From assembly GCA_002238925.1 (NCBI GenBank), contig MPNH01000056.1:1-35642 (forward strand): 35,642 nucleotides of DNA, written 5' to 3'. This stretch comes from Spirochaetaceae bacterium bin103. GTDB taxonomy: Bacteria; Spirochaetota; Spirochaetia; SZUA-6; Bin103. Position 1 is the first letter of the stretch, and each line of letters begins with the position of its first letter. Below are positions 25,674-33,522 of this stretch, one piece after another. The notes beneath the pieces are model-generated. The model was not told the DNA's origin. It did no database searches and saw only the letters and a list, made by a program, of their open reading frames with translations. The translations under genes were made by a program, and so were the position numbers.

Positions 25674-26090
25674 ATGGCAAGGATTACCGAATTCAAGGGC
25701 TACGAGGGCGAGCCCCCGGTCGCCAGGCCTTCCACGCCGCCGGCGCCGAACGTGGTCACCGCGGCGGACGGGCTGCCGGTGAAGTATCCCGGCTGCGACG
25801 GGGTAGGGGTGCGCGTGGTGCATCCCTCCAACCCGAACGCACCGGCGCAGAATCTGGGTCTGGTGATGTTCTACGTGCCGCCGCACGTGGTACTGGAGCC
25901 AGGCAGCCACCACACCGAGGAGTGCTACGTGATCGTGCGCGGGCGCGGCACCATGACGCTGAACGGCGACCGCCGCGAGGTGTCCGCCGGCACCTTCATC
26001 CACCTGCCGCCGTGGTGCGAGCATGGGGTCGAGAACACCGGCGACGAGACGCTGGAGATCCTGATCTGCACCTCCCCGCCCAACCCCTGA
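25674..26090 (+). CDS. Small cupin-domain protein
   Basis: 138 residues, a single beta-barrel. Cupin motif 1 is recognisable as PGSHHTEECYVIVRGRG, with possible metal ligands in HH..E. Motif 2 follows in PPWCEHGVENTG, giving another His. Such cupins are sugar isomerases, oxygenases, ectoine-type enzymes or ligand-binding proteins; the function here is not identifiable. AAGGAGGA at 25660-25667 fixes ATG 25674, 26 bp after the SDR stop. It is the last gene of the five-gene operon and converges on the broken transporter region 16 bp further on. Confidence 0.9.
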   Translation: MARITEFKGYEGEPPVARPSTPPAPNVVTAADGLPVKYPGCDGVGVRVVHPSNPNAPAQNLGLVMFYVPPHVVLEPGSHHTEECYVIVRGRGTMTLNGDRREVSAGTFIHLPPWCEHGVENTGDETLEILICTSPPNP

Positions 26091-26106
26091 CAAGCGGCCC
26101 GGTTGG

Positions 26107-26448
26107 CTACCGCCCGCGGCGGAGAAGGAGGGCGGCGAGCCAGGCGGGAAGGCTGACGAGGAGGGCGTAGATGATGATGGCGGCGGGGCCGAGCAGGCCG
26201 GCGACCAGCGTGGCGGCCACCGTGGCGGCCGCCAGCACGGCCATCGCGGCCCAGGCGGCAACACGGAAGCCGTTGCGGTGCAGGCGCCGGCAGGCGAGCG
26301 CCAGCGGCAGGCCGGCGGGCGCGACCACCAGCAGCGACAGCAGCGCCTGCGGCTCGGGAGGGACTCCCATGCCACGGACCAGTGCCGAGGTGACCACGCC
26401 CGCGGGCAGCCACAGAAGGGCGAGCAGGGAGAACAGGGAGCGCGGCAC
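26107..26448 (-). CDS. Small membrane protein, possibly the tail of the broken NRAMP-like transporter
   Basis: 113 residues from GTG 26448 (119 if TTG 26466 is used), with about four hydrophobic helices and a charged RRLHRNGF loop between the second and third. No soluble domain is seen. It begins one base after the stop of the upstream NRAMP-like reading frame. Its helix-loop-helix pattern would fit the last helices of such a transporter. I infer that both may be pieces of one gene that has lost its middle part. It could instead be an independent small membrane protein coupled to the upstream gene. No Shine-Dalgarno site is visible. Confidence 0.5.
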   Translation of the reverse strand: MPRSLFSLLALLWLPAGVVTSALVRGMGVPPEPQALLSLLVVAPAGLPLALACRRLHRNGFRVAAWAAMAVLAAATVAATLVAGLLGPAAIIIYALLVSLPAWLAALLLRRGR

Positions 26449-26449
26449 T

Positions 26450-27326
26450 CTAATCTGAGTACGCAACGTAGCTCATCACGGTGCCGCCCACGTACGCGAA
26501 CGCGGTGGCCATGGTCAGCAGCGGGTTCTCGACCGCGTCGCGCGGCGCCCAGTCCGGAAACTCCGGCAGTTGGCCGAAGCCGAGCGTTCCGCGCAGCGCC
26601 GCGCCGAGATCGGGCTGCACCATCAGGGTGCCGACGACGGTGCCGGCGACCAGGATGCTGCAGATCACGATCTGCTGCTTCTCCAGCTTCTCGTACAACA
26701 GGCGCAGGCAGAACGCCAGGGCGAGCGCGATGAAGGCGCAGGTGATCAGGTTCTCGTACACCGGGGTCGGGATCGCCGCCGGCAGTACGCCCTGCAGCAG
26801 GTAGTGGAACAGGTCGCCGCACGGCTTGGCGATCGGCACCCACACCAGCGGCGCGCCGATCATCTCCAGCGCCACGATCACCACCAGCAGCCAGCCGCGC
26901 GGCCCCGGCAGCCGCACCAGGCGGTGGCCGATGTGCTCGCCGCTGACCGCCGTATAGCGCCCCAGCAGGTAGGTGGCAAACACGCCCTTGACCACGCAAC
27001 TCAGCAGCACCCGCCACAGCAGCCCGTAGCGCCCCCATGCCCCGGCGCGCACCACCACGATCGTCTCCCCCCCGCCCCGACTAACCCCCACCCCCCCACC
27101 CCCCCCGCCACAGCAGCCCGTAGCGCGCCCATGCCCCGGCGCGCACCACCACGATCGTCTCGCCGGCGCCGATACTGACCGACGCCACGATCGCCGCCGG
27201 CCCGAACACGGCCAGCAGGCCGAGCAGCTTCCTGGCCGACCGCGGCTGCGCGAACGCTCCCGAGAGCGGCGGCGCCGCGAACTTCCTGCTCTCCGCATCG
27301 TGCCCCGATGCCCCTTTCCGGCTCAT
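26450..27326 (-). pseudogene. NRAMP-like metal transporter, split by a 94-bp offset duplication
   Basis: Two reading frames together encode one protein. The first (27326 down to 27081) gives the N-terminal helix FGPAAIVASVSIGAGET, a good match to the first helix of NRAMP-like divalent metal transporters, and VVVRAGAWARYGLLW. It then runs into a Gly/Trp-rich stretch and a stop. The second frame repeats GETIVVVRAGAWGRYGLLW and continues with five more helices (VLLSCVVKGVFATYLLG, LPGPRGW and so on) to a stop at 26450. Removing 94 bp, the offset between the two copies of a 57-bp segment, restores one frame of 260 codons. Even so, the protein ends near the sixth helix, about half the usual length. 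Start: ATG 27326, with 27341 as the alternative. Confidence 0.75.
27011..27161. repeat. 57-bp near-identical direct repeat flanking a C-rich stretch
   Basis: 27011-27067 and 27105-27161 are the same 57 bases with a single mismatch. Between them, 27068-27104 is almost all C (G on the minus strand). It still resembles a corrupted copy of 27162-27190, with most differences being bases replaced by C. This is the break point of the transporter gene. Confidence 0.93.
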
Positions 27327-27364
27327 GACGACGGGTACCATATCACGCGTGCCCCTTCGGACAG

Positions 27365-27394
27365 TTCACGGGCGCGGCCGGCACGCGGTATATT
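27365..27394 (+). promoter_or_regulatory. Promoter of the peroxiredoxin gene, predicted leaderless
   Basis: TTCACG (27365-27370), an 18-bp spacer and TATATT (27389-27394). Nine bases follow before ATG 27404, the same distance as for the enolase-type gene. No Shine-Dalgarno site is present. Confidence 0.6.
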
Positions 27395-27403
27395 GCGGCC
27401 ATC

Positions 27404-27862
27404 ATGTTGCAGAAAGGCGATCCCGCTCCCGATTTCTCGCTCAGCGACCAGGACGGCAACGTCCACACCTTGTCCGGCTACCGCGGCAAGAAGCTCCTGA
27501 TCTACTTCTATCCGCGCGCCGATACCCCCGGCTGCACACGCCAGTCGTGCGCCGTACGCGACGCCCGCGACGACTTGGCCAGCCGCAACCTGGCGGCGGT
27601 CGGCATCAGCCCCGACGTGCCGGAGGACCAGAAGAAGTTCGACGACAAGTTCGAACTCGGCTTCCCGCTGCTCGCCGACGACGACCACAGCATTGCCGAG
27701 GCGTACGGCGCCTGGGGCGAGAAGAAAATGTACGGGCGCACCTCGATCGGCATCAAGCGTTCCTCGTTCCTGGTCGACGAGAACGGCAACCTGGAAGGGG
27801 TGTGGTACAACGTCCGCCCCGAGGCCACCGTGCCGAAGGCGCTGCAGCAGGTCGACGGCTGA
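27404..27862 (+). CDS. bcp: Peroxiredoxin, bacterioferritin comigratory protein/PrxQ type
   Basis: 152 residues, the standard length. It reduces hydrogen peroxide and organic hydroperoxides in the cytoplasm using thioredoxin-type reductants. The peroxidatic Cys44 is in TPGCTRQSC and the resolving Cys49 lies five residues later, the atypical 2-Cys PrxQ arrangement. YFYPRADTPGCT is the family signature. The gene starts at an ATG with a promoter-like TATATT nine bases upstream and no ribosome site, so a leaderless message is likely. Pgi follows after 27 bp and is probably cotranscribed. The broken transporter gene diverges from it across about 77 bp. Confidence 0.96.
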   Translation: MLQKGDPAPDFSLSDQDGNVHTLSGYRGKKLLIYFYPRADTPGCTRQSCAVRDARDDLASRNLAAVGISPDVPEDQKKFDDKFELGFPLLADDDHSIAEAYGAWGEKKMYGRTSIGIKRSSFLVDENGNLEGVWYNVRPEATVPKALQQVDG

Positions 27863-27889
27863 TCCTCCCGCCCGAGGAGAAGGAACAAA

Positions 27890-29596
27890 GTGTCTGCACT
27901 GACCGAGCTGCCGGCGTGGCGTGACCTGGCCGCGCACCGGCGCGCCATCGACGGCCGCCACATGCGCGAGCTGTTCGCAACCGACCCCGGCCGCTTCGAC
28001 CGCTTCTCGGTGCGCTTTGGGGACATTCTGTTCGACTACTCCAAGAACCGCATCACCGGGGCAACGATGGATCTCCTGCTGGAGTTGGCGCGCCAGACCG
28101 GCCTGCCGGCTTCCATCGAAGCGATGTTCACGGGCGGCCGGATCAACACCACCGAGGGGCGTGCGGTGCTGCACGTGGCGTTGCGCAACCGTTCCGGCCG
28201 GCTAATCACGGTAGACGGCGTCGACGTGATGCCGGAGGTCAACCGGGTGCTCGGCAAGATGCGCTCGTTCAGCGAGCGGGTGCGTTCCGGCGCCTGGCGC
28301 GGCTACGGCGGGCAGGCGATCACCGACGTGGTCAACATCGGCATCGGCGGGTCGGATCTCGGTCCGCGGATGGTGGTCGGGGCGCTCACCCCGTACGCCG
28401 CCTCCCACCTGCGCGTACACTTCGTCTCCAACGTCGACGGCACCGACATCGCCGAGACCCTGAAGGGCCTCGACCCCGCCACCACCCTGTTCCTGGTCGC
28501 CTCCAAGACCTTCACCACCCAGGAGACGATGACCAACGCCGCCTCCGCGCGCGAGTGGTTGCTGCGCGCCGCCGGCGACGAGAGCGCAATCGCCCGCCAC
28601 TTCGCCGCCCTGTCCACCAACGCCGAGGCGGTGGCCGCGTTCGGCATCGACACCAACAACATGTTCGAGTTCTGGGACTGGGTCGGCGGGCGCTACTCGC
28701 TGTGGTCGGCCATCGGCCTGCCGATCGCCCTCGCCATCGGCATGGACCGGTTCGAGGAGCTGCTCGCCGGCGCCCACGAGGCGGACGAGCACTTCCGCCA
28801 CACCCCGCCCGAACGCAACATCCCGGTGATCATGGCGCTGCTCGGCATCTGGTATCGCAACTTCTTCGGCGCCCGGACGCACGCTATCCTGCCCTACGAT
28901 CAGTACCTGCGCCACTTCGCCGACTACCTGCAGCAGGGCGACATGGAGAGCAACGGAAAGAGCGTCGACAAGGCGGGAGGCGCGGTCGACTACGGCACCG
29001 GACCGGTGATCTGGGGCCAGCCCGGCACCAACGGCCAGCACGCCTTCTACCAGCTCATCCACCAGGGCACCGACCTGGTGCCGTGCGACTTCCTGGCGCC
29101 GGCGCGCAGCCACAACCCGCTAGGCGGGCACCACGACATCCTCGTCGCCAACTTTCTGGCCCAGACCGAGGCGCTGATGCGTGGCCGCACCACCGCCGAG
29201 GCGCGCGCCGAACTGGCTGCCGACGGCGTGACGGAGGAGGACCTGGACCTGCTCGCCGCGGCCAAGACGTTCGCCGGCAACAAGCCGACCAACTCCTTTC
29301 TGTTCCGGCAGCTCACGCCGGCCACCCTGGGTGCGTTGATCGCCTTGTACGAGCACAAGATCTTCACCCAGGGCGTGATCTGGAACATCAACTCGTTCGA
29401 CCAGATGGGCGTGGAACTGGGCAAGCAGCTGGCATCCGCCATCCTGCCGGAACTGGCCGGCGGCACGCCGGACGCGGATCGGGACTCGGCCCACGACTCG
29501 TCCACCAGCGGCCTGATCCGCCACTACGTGCAGCTTCGCGACCAGGAGGATCCGAATCGCCAGCGAGACTCCCCCGTTGAACCAGGCAGCGGGTAG
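27890..29596 (+). CDS. pgi: Glucose-6-phosphate isomerase
   Basis: 568 residues, normal for the long (E. coli-type) form. It interconverts glucose 6-phosphate and fructose 6-phosphate. Visible motifs are NIGIGGSDLGPRM (sugar-phosphate site), SKTFTTQETMTNA, GGRYSLWSAIGLP with the second signature, the catalytic Glu in QQGDMESNGKSV, GQPGTNGQHAFYQLIHQG, and the C-terminal Lys in INSFDQMGVELGKQLA. The start is GTG at 27890, placed by GAGGAGAAGGA at 27874-27884. About 20 extra residues follow the usual C terminus (RQRDSPVEPGSG). It is the second gene after bcp; with gap it is the only other glycolytic gene in the window. Confidence 0.97.
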   Translation: MSALTELPAWRDLAAHRRAIDGRHMRELFATDPGRFDRFSVRFGDILFDYSKNRITGATMDLLLELARQTGLPASIEAMFTGGRINTTEGRAVLHVALRNRSGRLITVDGVDVMPEVNRVLGKMRSFSERVRSGAWRGYGGQAITDVVNIGIGGSDLGPRMVVGALTPYAASHLRVHFVSNVDGTDIAETLKGLDPATTLFLVASKTFTTQETMTNAASAREWLLRAAGDESAIARHFAALSTNAEAVAAFGIDTNNMFEFWDWVGGRYSLWSAIGLPIALAIGMDRFEELLAGAHEADEHFRHTPPERNIPVIMALLGIWYRNFFGARTHAILPYDQYLRHFADYLQQGDMESNGKSVDKAGGAVDYGTGPVIWGQPGTNGQHAFYQLIHQGTDLVPCDFLAPARSHNPLGGHHDILVANFLAQTEALMRGRTTAEARAELAADGVTEEDLDLLAAAKTFAGNKPTNSFLFRQLTPATLGALIALYEHKIFTQGVIWNINSFDQMGVELGKQLASAILPELAGGTPDADRDSAHDSSTSGLIRHYVQLRDQEDPNRQRDSPVEPGSG

Positions 29597-29608
29597 GAAT
29601 CCATCGCC

Positions 29609-31561
29609 TTGACCGAAATTCAGCGTTTACGCGTTCGAAGGGGCGCGCGTGTTCTGCTGCCGTTGCTACTGGTCGCGTTGGCAGGCGACGCGCTCGCCAG
29701 GGATCCGAGCTACATCGGCTCCGTGCAGACGACCGGCACCGACGCGGCGGCCACCATGGCCCGCGGTTCCGTGTTCCTGGACGCCAACCGCAACTCCCTG
29801 CTCGACCCTGGCGAACGCGGCGTGGCCGGCGTACTGGTCTCCAACGGGCGCGAGGTGGTCGCCACCAGCGCCGGCGGCAGTTACGAGATTCCCGCCTACG
29901 ACGACATGAACCTGTTCATTACCAAGCCGGCCGGCTACGCCACCCCGGTCAGCGCGGAGATGGTTCCGCAATTCGCCTACATCCACAAGATCGACGGCTC
30001 GCCGCCGCTGCGCTACGGCGGCATCGCTCCCACCGGCCCGCTGCCGGGGCAGATCAACTTTCCGCTGATCGAGGATCCGGTGGGCGACCGCTTCCAGTGC
30101 CTGGCGTTCGGCGACCCGCAGCCGTACACCAACCAGGAGGTCTCCTACGTACGCGACACGGTCGGCAAGATGCTGGTGACGCGCGACAACTCGACCGTGG
30201 AGTGCCTGCTGTTCGAGGGCGACATCATGGGTGACGACCTGTCGCTGTTCGGACGGTTCAAGAAGATCGTCGCGGCCGGCGGCGTACCGCAGTACTACGT
30301 CGGCGGCAACCACGACCTGGACTGGGACGCCGAGCACGACGCGCATTCGTTCGACACCTTCCGACGCGAGTGGGGGCCGGAGTACTACTCGTTCGACATC
30401 GGGCGCATACACTTCATCGTGCTCGACAACGTGCGCTACCCGTGCAACGGCATCGACGACCACGCGTTCTGCAACCCGGCGCGCCGTCCCACCTACAACG
30501 GCGTGATCGCTGAGCGCCAGCTCGAATGGCTGCGCAACGACCTAGCGCACGTACCGGAGGACAAGCTGCTGGTAATCAGCGCGCACATACCGTTCGTGAC
30601 CTATACCGACGCCGCGCAGCAGAAGCACCAGACGGACAACCTGGATGAACTGTACGCCATCATTGGCGACCGGCCGGCCCTCGGGCTGTCGGGGCACACT
30701 CACACCACCGAGCAGATCGTGCCGGGCGAACACTTCGAGGGCTGGCGGGAGCACACCGGCACCGGCCCGGCGAGGTTCCACCAGATCGTGACCGGCGCGG
30801 TGTCCGGCTCATGGTGGGCCGGCGACCTGGACGACGCCGGCATCCCGCACGCCACCCAGCGGCTCGGCGCGCCGCGCGGCTACTATCAGCTCGACTTCGA
30901 CGGCGCCGACTATGTCGACACCTACCTCACCTTCGGCGGCAGCCCCGACCGGCAGTTGCACGCCTCGTTCAACACGCCGCGGTTCCGGAGTTGGGCGGAG
31001 GACCTGCTCGCCTACGTGGACCAACACGGCGCGCCCTCCGACGTGGTGCCGCCGGTGACCATCAACGACCTGGGCGACATGAACATGCTGACCGTGCGCG
31101 ACCTGCGCGGCGGCACCTGGGTGGCGGTCAACGTCTGGAACGGCTCCAAGGAGAGCACGGTGTCGGTCTCGGTGAACGGCGGACCGCCGATCATGGCGGT
31201 GCGTACCCAGCCGGGCGAGGGCGAGGGGCCGCTGAGCGGCGTCGAATACGCCGACCCGTGGGCGCTGGCGAAGCAGTCCACCAACGGCCGCATGGCGGTG
31301 CGCAGCGACCGCGGCGGCGACGACACCGCCGGCTTCACCATCTGGCAGGGCGTGCGCTGGAGCGGCGTGGCGGGGCCGTTCCGGGACTGGATGCTCGCCA
31401 CGCGCTCCAACCACCTGTGGCGCGCCGACCTGCCCGCCGATCTGGCCGTCGGCCTGCACACCCTCGAGGTGGTCACCACCGACCGCTACGGGCGCACCTT
31501 CCGCGACGCCAGCACCTTCGAAGTGGTCGACGGCATTCCCGAAATGGGTTGGAGCCGCTGA
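29609..31561 (+). CDS. Secreted calcineurin-like phosphoesterase with flanking Ig-like domains
   Basis: 650 residues. A signal peptide (about 1-30, ending ALA-RD) leads to a small beta-domain at about 52-105 (GSVFLDANRNSLLDPGERGV, the metallophosphatase N-terminal/SdrD-B-like type). The metallophosphoesterase core follows, with metal ligands D169 (FGDPQ), D205 (EGDIMGDD), GNHD at 233-236, H326 (SAHIPF) and GHTH at 362-365. The C-terminal region after about 450 is beta-rich, as in the metallophosphatase C domain. Asp-Pro-Gln in place of Asp-x-His is usual for this subgroup. It probably hydrolyses a phosphoester outside the cytoplasmic membrane; the substrate is unknown. The start is TTG 29609 with AGGA about 11 bases upstream, so it is somewhat uncertain. 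It follows pgi by 12 bp. Confidence 0.92.
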   Translation: MTEIQRLRVRRGARVLLPLLLVALAGDALARDPSYIGSVQTTGTDAAATMARGSVFLDANRNSLLDPGERGVAGVLVSNGREVVATSAGGSYEIPAYDDMNLFITKPAGYATPVSAEMVPQFAYIHKIDGSPPLRYGGIAPTGPLPGQINFPLIEDPVGDRFQCLAFGDPQPYTNQEVSYVRDTVGKMLVTRDNSTVECLLFEGDIMGDDLSLFGRFKKIVAAGGVPQYYVGGNHDLDWDAEHDAHSFDTFRREWGPEYYSFDIGRIHFIVLDNVRYPCNGIDDHAFCNPARRPTYNGVIAERQLEWLRNDLAHVPEDKLLVISAHIPFVTYTDAAQQKHQTDNLDELYAIIGDRPALGLSGHTHTTEQIVPGEHFEGWREHTGTGPARFHQIVTGAVSGSWWAGDLDDAGIPHATQRLGAPRGYYQLDFDGADYVDTYLTFGGSPDRQLHASFNTPRFRSWAEDLLAYVDQHGAPSDVVPPVTINDLGDMNMLTVRDLRGGTWVAVNVWNGSKESTVSVSVNGGPPIMAVRTQPGEGEGPLSGVEYADPWALAKQSTNGRMAVRSDRGGDDTAGFTIWQGVRWSGVAGPFRDWMLATRSNHLWRADLPADLAVGLHTLEVVTTDRYGRTFRDASTFEVVDGIPEMGWSR

Positions 31562-31570
31562 TTTCCTGAC

Positions 31571-31600
31571 CCAACCGGAGCCAACCGGAGCCAACCGGAG
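31571..31600 (+). repeat. Three perfect tandem copies of a 10-bp unit
   Basis: CCAACCGGAG is repeated three times without a break, between the phosphoesterase stop and the PhyH-like gene. The unit is not palindromic. It looks like a slippage product or a small regulatory array. Confidence 0.97.
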
Positions 31601-31648
31601 CGGTCGACCTCGACATGCCACGGGCGGAACGGTACGCTTGCGGGCCTG

Positions 31649-32485
31649 ATGTTGACGGCAGAACAGGTGGAGGCGTACCGGGAAGAGGGTTATCTCCGCG
31701 TCTCCGATATCTTCACCGACGAGGAACTTCGCGAACTCAGCGACGACATGGACCAGATCGTCGAGGAGTGGTGGGGCGAAGACAGCATAGGCTGGAAGGG
31801 GCCGTGGCGCGACCATTACCTGCCGGCGGGCGAGCAGGAACAGACCCGCGCCGTATTCGTCGGCAATCCGCACTTCTACTCGGCGGCGTGGGGACGGGTG
31901 ATCTTCCACCGCCGCCTGACCGAATGCGTACGCGCGCTGGTGGGATCCAACGTGCAATGGCACGGCACCATTCTGCACGCCAAGCCGCCGGAACGCGGCA
32001 CCCCGTTCCCGATGCACCAGGACTACCCGTTCTACCCGCATGACGGTCCCGATTTCGTGGACTGCCTGCTACACCTGGACGACGCGCCGGAAGCGAGCGG
32101 CTGCCTGCAGGTGGTACCGGGCAGCCACAAGGCCGGCCCCCTGGAGCACATTACCGGCGCCCACACCCGGCCCTACCTGCCGCCGGAGGAGTATCACCCG
32201 AGCAGGACACCGTCGGTGCCGGTATCGGCCAAGGCCGGAGACGTGGTCTTCTTCAGCTACCTGGCCATCCACTGGTCCGACATGAACCGCACCGACAAGT
32301 GGCGGCGGTCGGTGCGCATCGGCTACCACGAGGCATCAATGCGGCCGACGTTCGTGAAGCCCACCGATCCCTACAACAACTTCATGGTGGCGGGGCTGAA
32401 GCCGCGCGGCGAGCAGGAGCAGATCACCTACCGGGTGACCGGGCTCGGCCAGGAGCAGCACCTGAAGCCGGCGCGCACCACCTGA
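31649..32485 (+). CDS. Phytanoyl-CoA dioxygenase (PhyH)-like oxygenase
   Basis: 278 residues, the second protein of this family in the window. Fe(II) ligands are H123-x-D125 (FPMHQDYPF) and the distal H208 in LAIHWSDMNR; Arg223 in RRSVRIGYH should hold 2-oxoglutarate. CLQVVPGSHKAGPL matches the same motif in the other PhyH-like protein, but overall similarity is modest, so they are different subfamilies. The substrate is unknown. ATG 31649 lacks a Shine-Dalgarno site; TACGCT ten bases upstream might be a -10. The next gene converges, with only 12 bp between stops and no terminator visible. Confidence 0.88.
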   Translation: MLTAEQVEAYREEGYLRVSDIFTDEELRELSDDMDQIVEEWWGEDSIGWKGPWRDHYLPAGEQEQTRAVFVGNPHFYSAAWGRVIFHRRLTECVRALVGSNVQWHGTILHAKPPERGTPFPMHQDYPFYPHDGPDFVDCLLHLDDAPEASGCLQVVPGSHKAGPLEHITGAHTRPYLPPEEYHPSRTPSVPVSAKAGDVVFFSYLAIHWSDMNRTDKWRRSVRIGYHEASMRPTFVKPTDPYNNFMVAGLKPRGEQEQITYRVTGLGQEQHLKPARTT

Positions 32486-32497
32486 CCCGCGGGCAAG

Positions 32498-33469
32498 TCA
32501 GCGGACGGCGAGCACCACCTTGCCGATGTTGTCGTAGCGCTCCACCAGGTCGTGCGCCTGCTGCGCCTGTTGCACCGGCATCACCGTGTGGATGACCGGC
32601 AGGATGTCGCGCGCCGCCACCGCTGCTCCGAAGTCGCGCTGAAAGCCGGCGCTGATGGCGGCCTTCTCTTCGGCGGTGCGGGCGCGCAGCACCGAGCCGA
32701 TCAGCCGCTGCCGCTTGCGCATCAGGTCGCCGATGCGGAACTCGGCCACGTTGCCGCCGAGCGTGGCGATGAATACCAGCCGCCCGCGCTCGCGCAGCAG
32801 GGCCAGGTTGCGGCCCAGGTAACTGGCGCCGACGCAGTCCAGGATCACGTCGACGCCGCCGGCCGCCGCGCCGATCTTCTCCTCCCACCGCCCGGTCGTG
32901 TGGTTGACCGCAACCTCGGCGCCCAGTTGCCGGCACGCCGCCAGCTTGGCTTCCGAGCGCGCCGTTACGCACACCCGGGCGCCGGCGTGGCGGGCAAGCT
33001 GAATGGCTGCCGTACCGACCCCGCTTGCGCCGCCGTGGATCAGCACCGTCTCGCCCGCCGTGAGCCCCGCTTCCATGAACATGTTGACGTAGGCGGTGAG
33101 GAACACCTCCGGCAGCCCGCCGCCCTCGGCGAAGCTCAACGCGTCCGGCATCGGCATCAGGTAGCTCGCATCGGCGGCCACCGCCTCGGCATAGCCGCCG
33201 CCGCCGAGGATGGAATACACCCGGTCGCCGACCGCGAACCCCGCCGCCCGCGCGCCGACGGCGGCCACCTCGCCGGCCATCTCCAGGCCCAGGTAGGGCG
33301 GCGCCCCCGGCGGCGGGTCATAGCCGCCGCGCCGTTGCGCCAAATCCGCGCGGTTCACCGCCGTGGCGTGAATCCTGACCAGCACCTCGTGCGGCTTCGG
33401 TTCCGGATCCGCCACCTCCCGCCACTGCAACGGCGCCTCCGCGCCCTGACCCACTACAATCGCATGCAC
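32498..33469 (-). CDS. NADPH:quinone oxidoreductase-like MDR protein
   Basis: 323 residues, zinc-free medium-chain reductase of the quinone oxidoreductase/PIG3 type. The N-terminal GroES-like half contains HATAVNRADLAQRRGGYDPPPG and LGLEMAGEVAAVG. The Rossmann half starts with VLIHGGASGVGTAAIQLARHAGA. The C terminus has LIGSVLRARTAEEK and DNIGKVVLAV, typical of this group. It probably reduces quinones or enones with NADPH in the cytoplasm. The start is GTG 33469. A TATGCT on the minus strand ends six bases before it, so the message is likely leaderless. It is divergent from the amidase gene across only 53 bp. Confidence 0.94.
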   Translation of the reverse strand: MHAIVVGQGAEAPLQWREVADPEPKPHEVLVRIHATAVNRADLAQRRGGYDPPPGAPPYLGLEMAGEVAAVGARAAGFAVGDRVYSILGGGGYAEAVAADASYLMPMPDALSFAEGGGLPEVFLTAYVNMFMEAGLTAGETVLIHGGASGVGTAAIQLARHAGARVCVTARSEAKLAACRQLGAEVAVNHTTGRWEEKIGAAAGGVDVILDCVGASYLGRNLALLRERGRLVFIATLGGNVAEFRIGDLMRKRQRLIGSVLRARTAEEKAAISAGFQRDFGAAVAARDILPVIHTVMPVQQAQQAHDLVERYDNIGKVVLAVR

Positions 33470-33475
33470 CGCCTC

Positions 33476-33481
33476 AGCATA
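33476..33481 (-). promoter_or_regulatory. -10 element of the MDR gene
   Basis: TATGCT on the minus strand, six bases before GTG 33469; the same hexamer occurs upstream of the FG-GAP gene. No clear -35. Confidence 0.4.
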
Positions 33482-33509
33482 GCGATACGCCGGACAGCGT
33501 TCCAGGCGT

Positions 33510-33515
33510 TATAAT
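33510..33515 (+). promoter_or_regulatory. Consensus -10 of the amidase gene, predicted leaderless
   Basis: A perfect TATAAT, rare in DNA this GC-rich, ends seven bases before GTG 33523. The in-frame ATG 33514 lies inside the hexamer and would not be in the transcript. Confidence 0.6.
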
Positions 33516-33522
33516 GAATACC

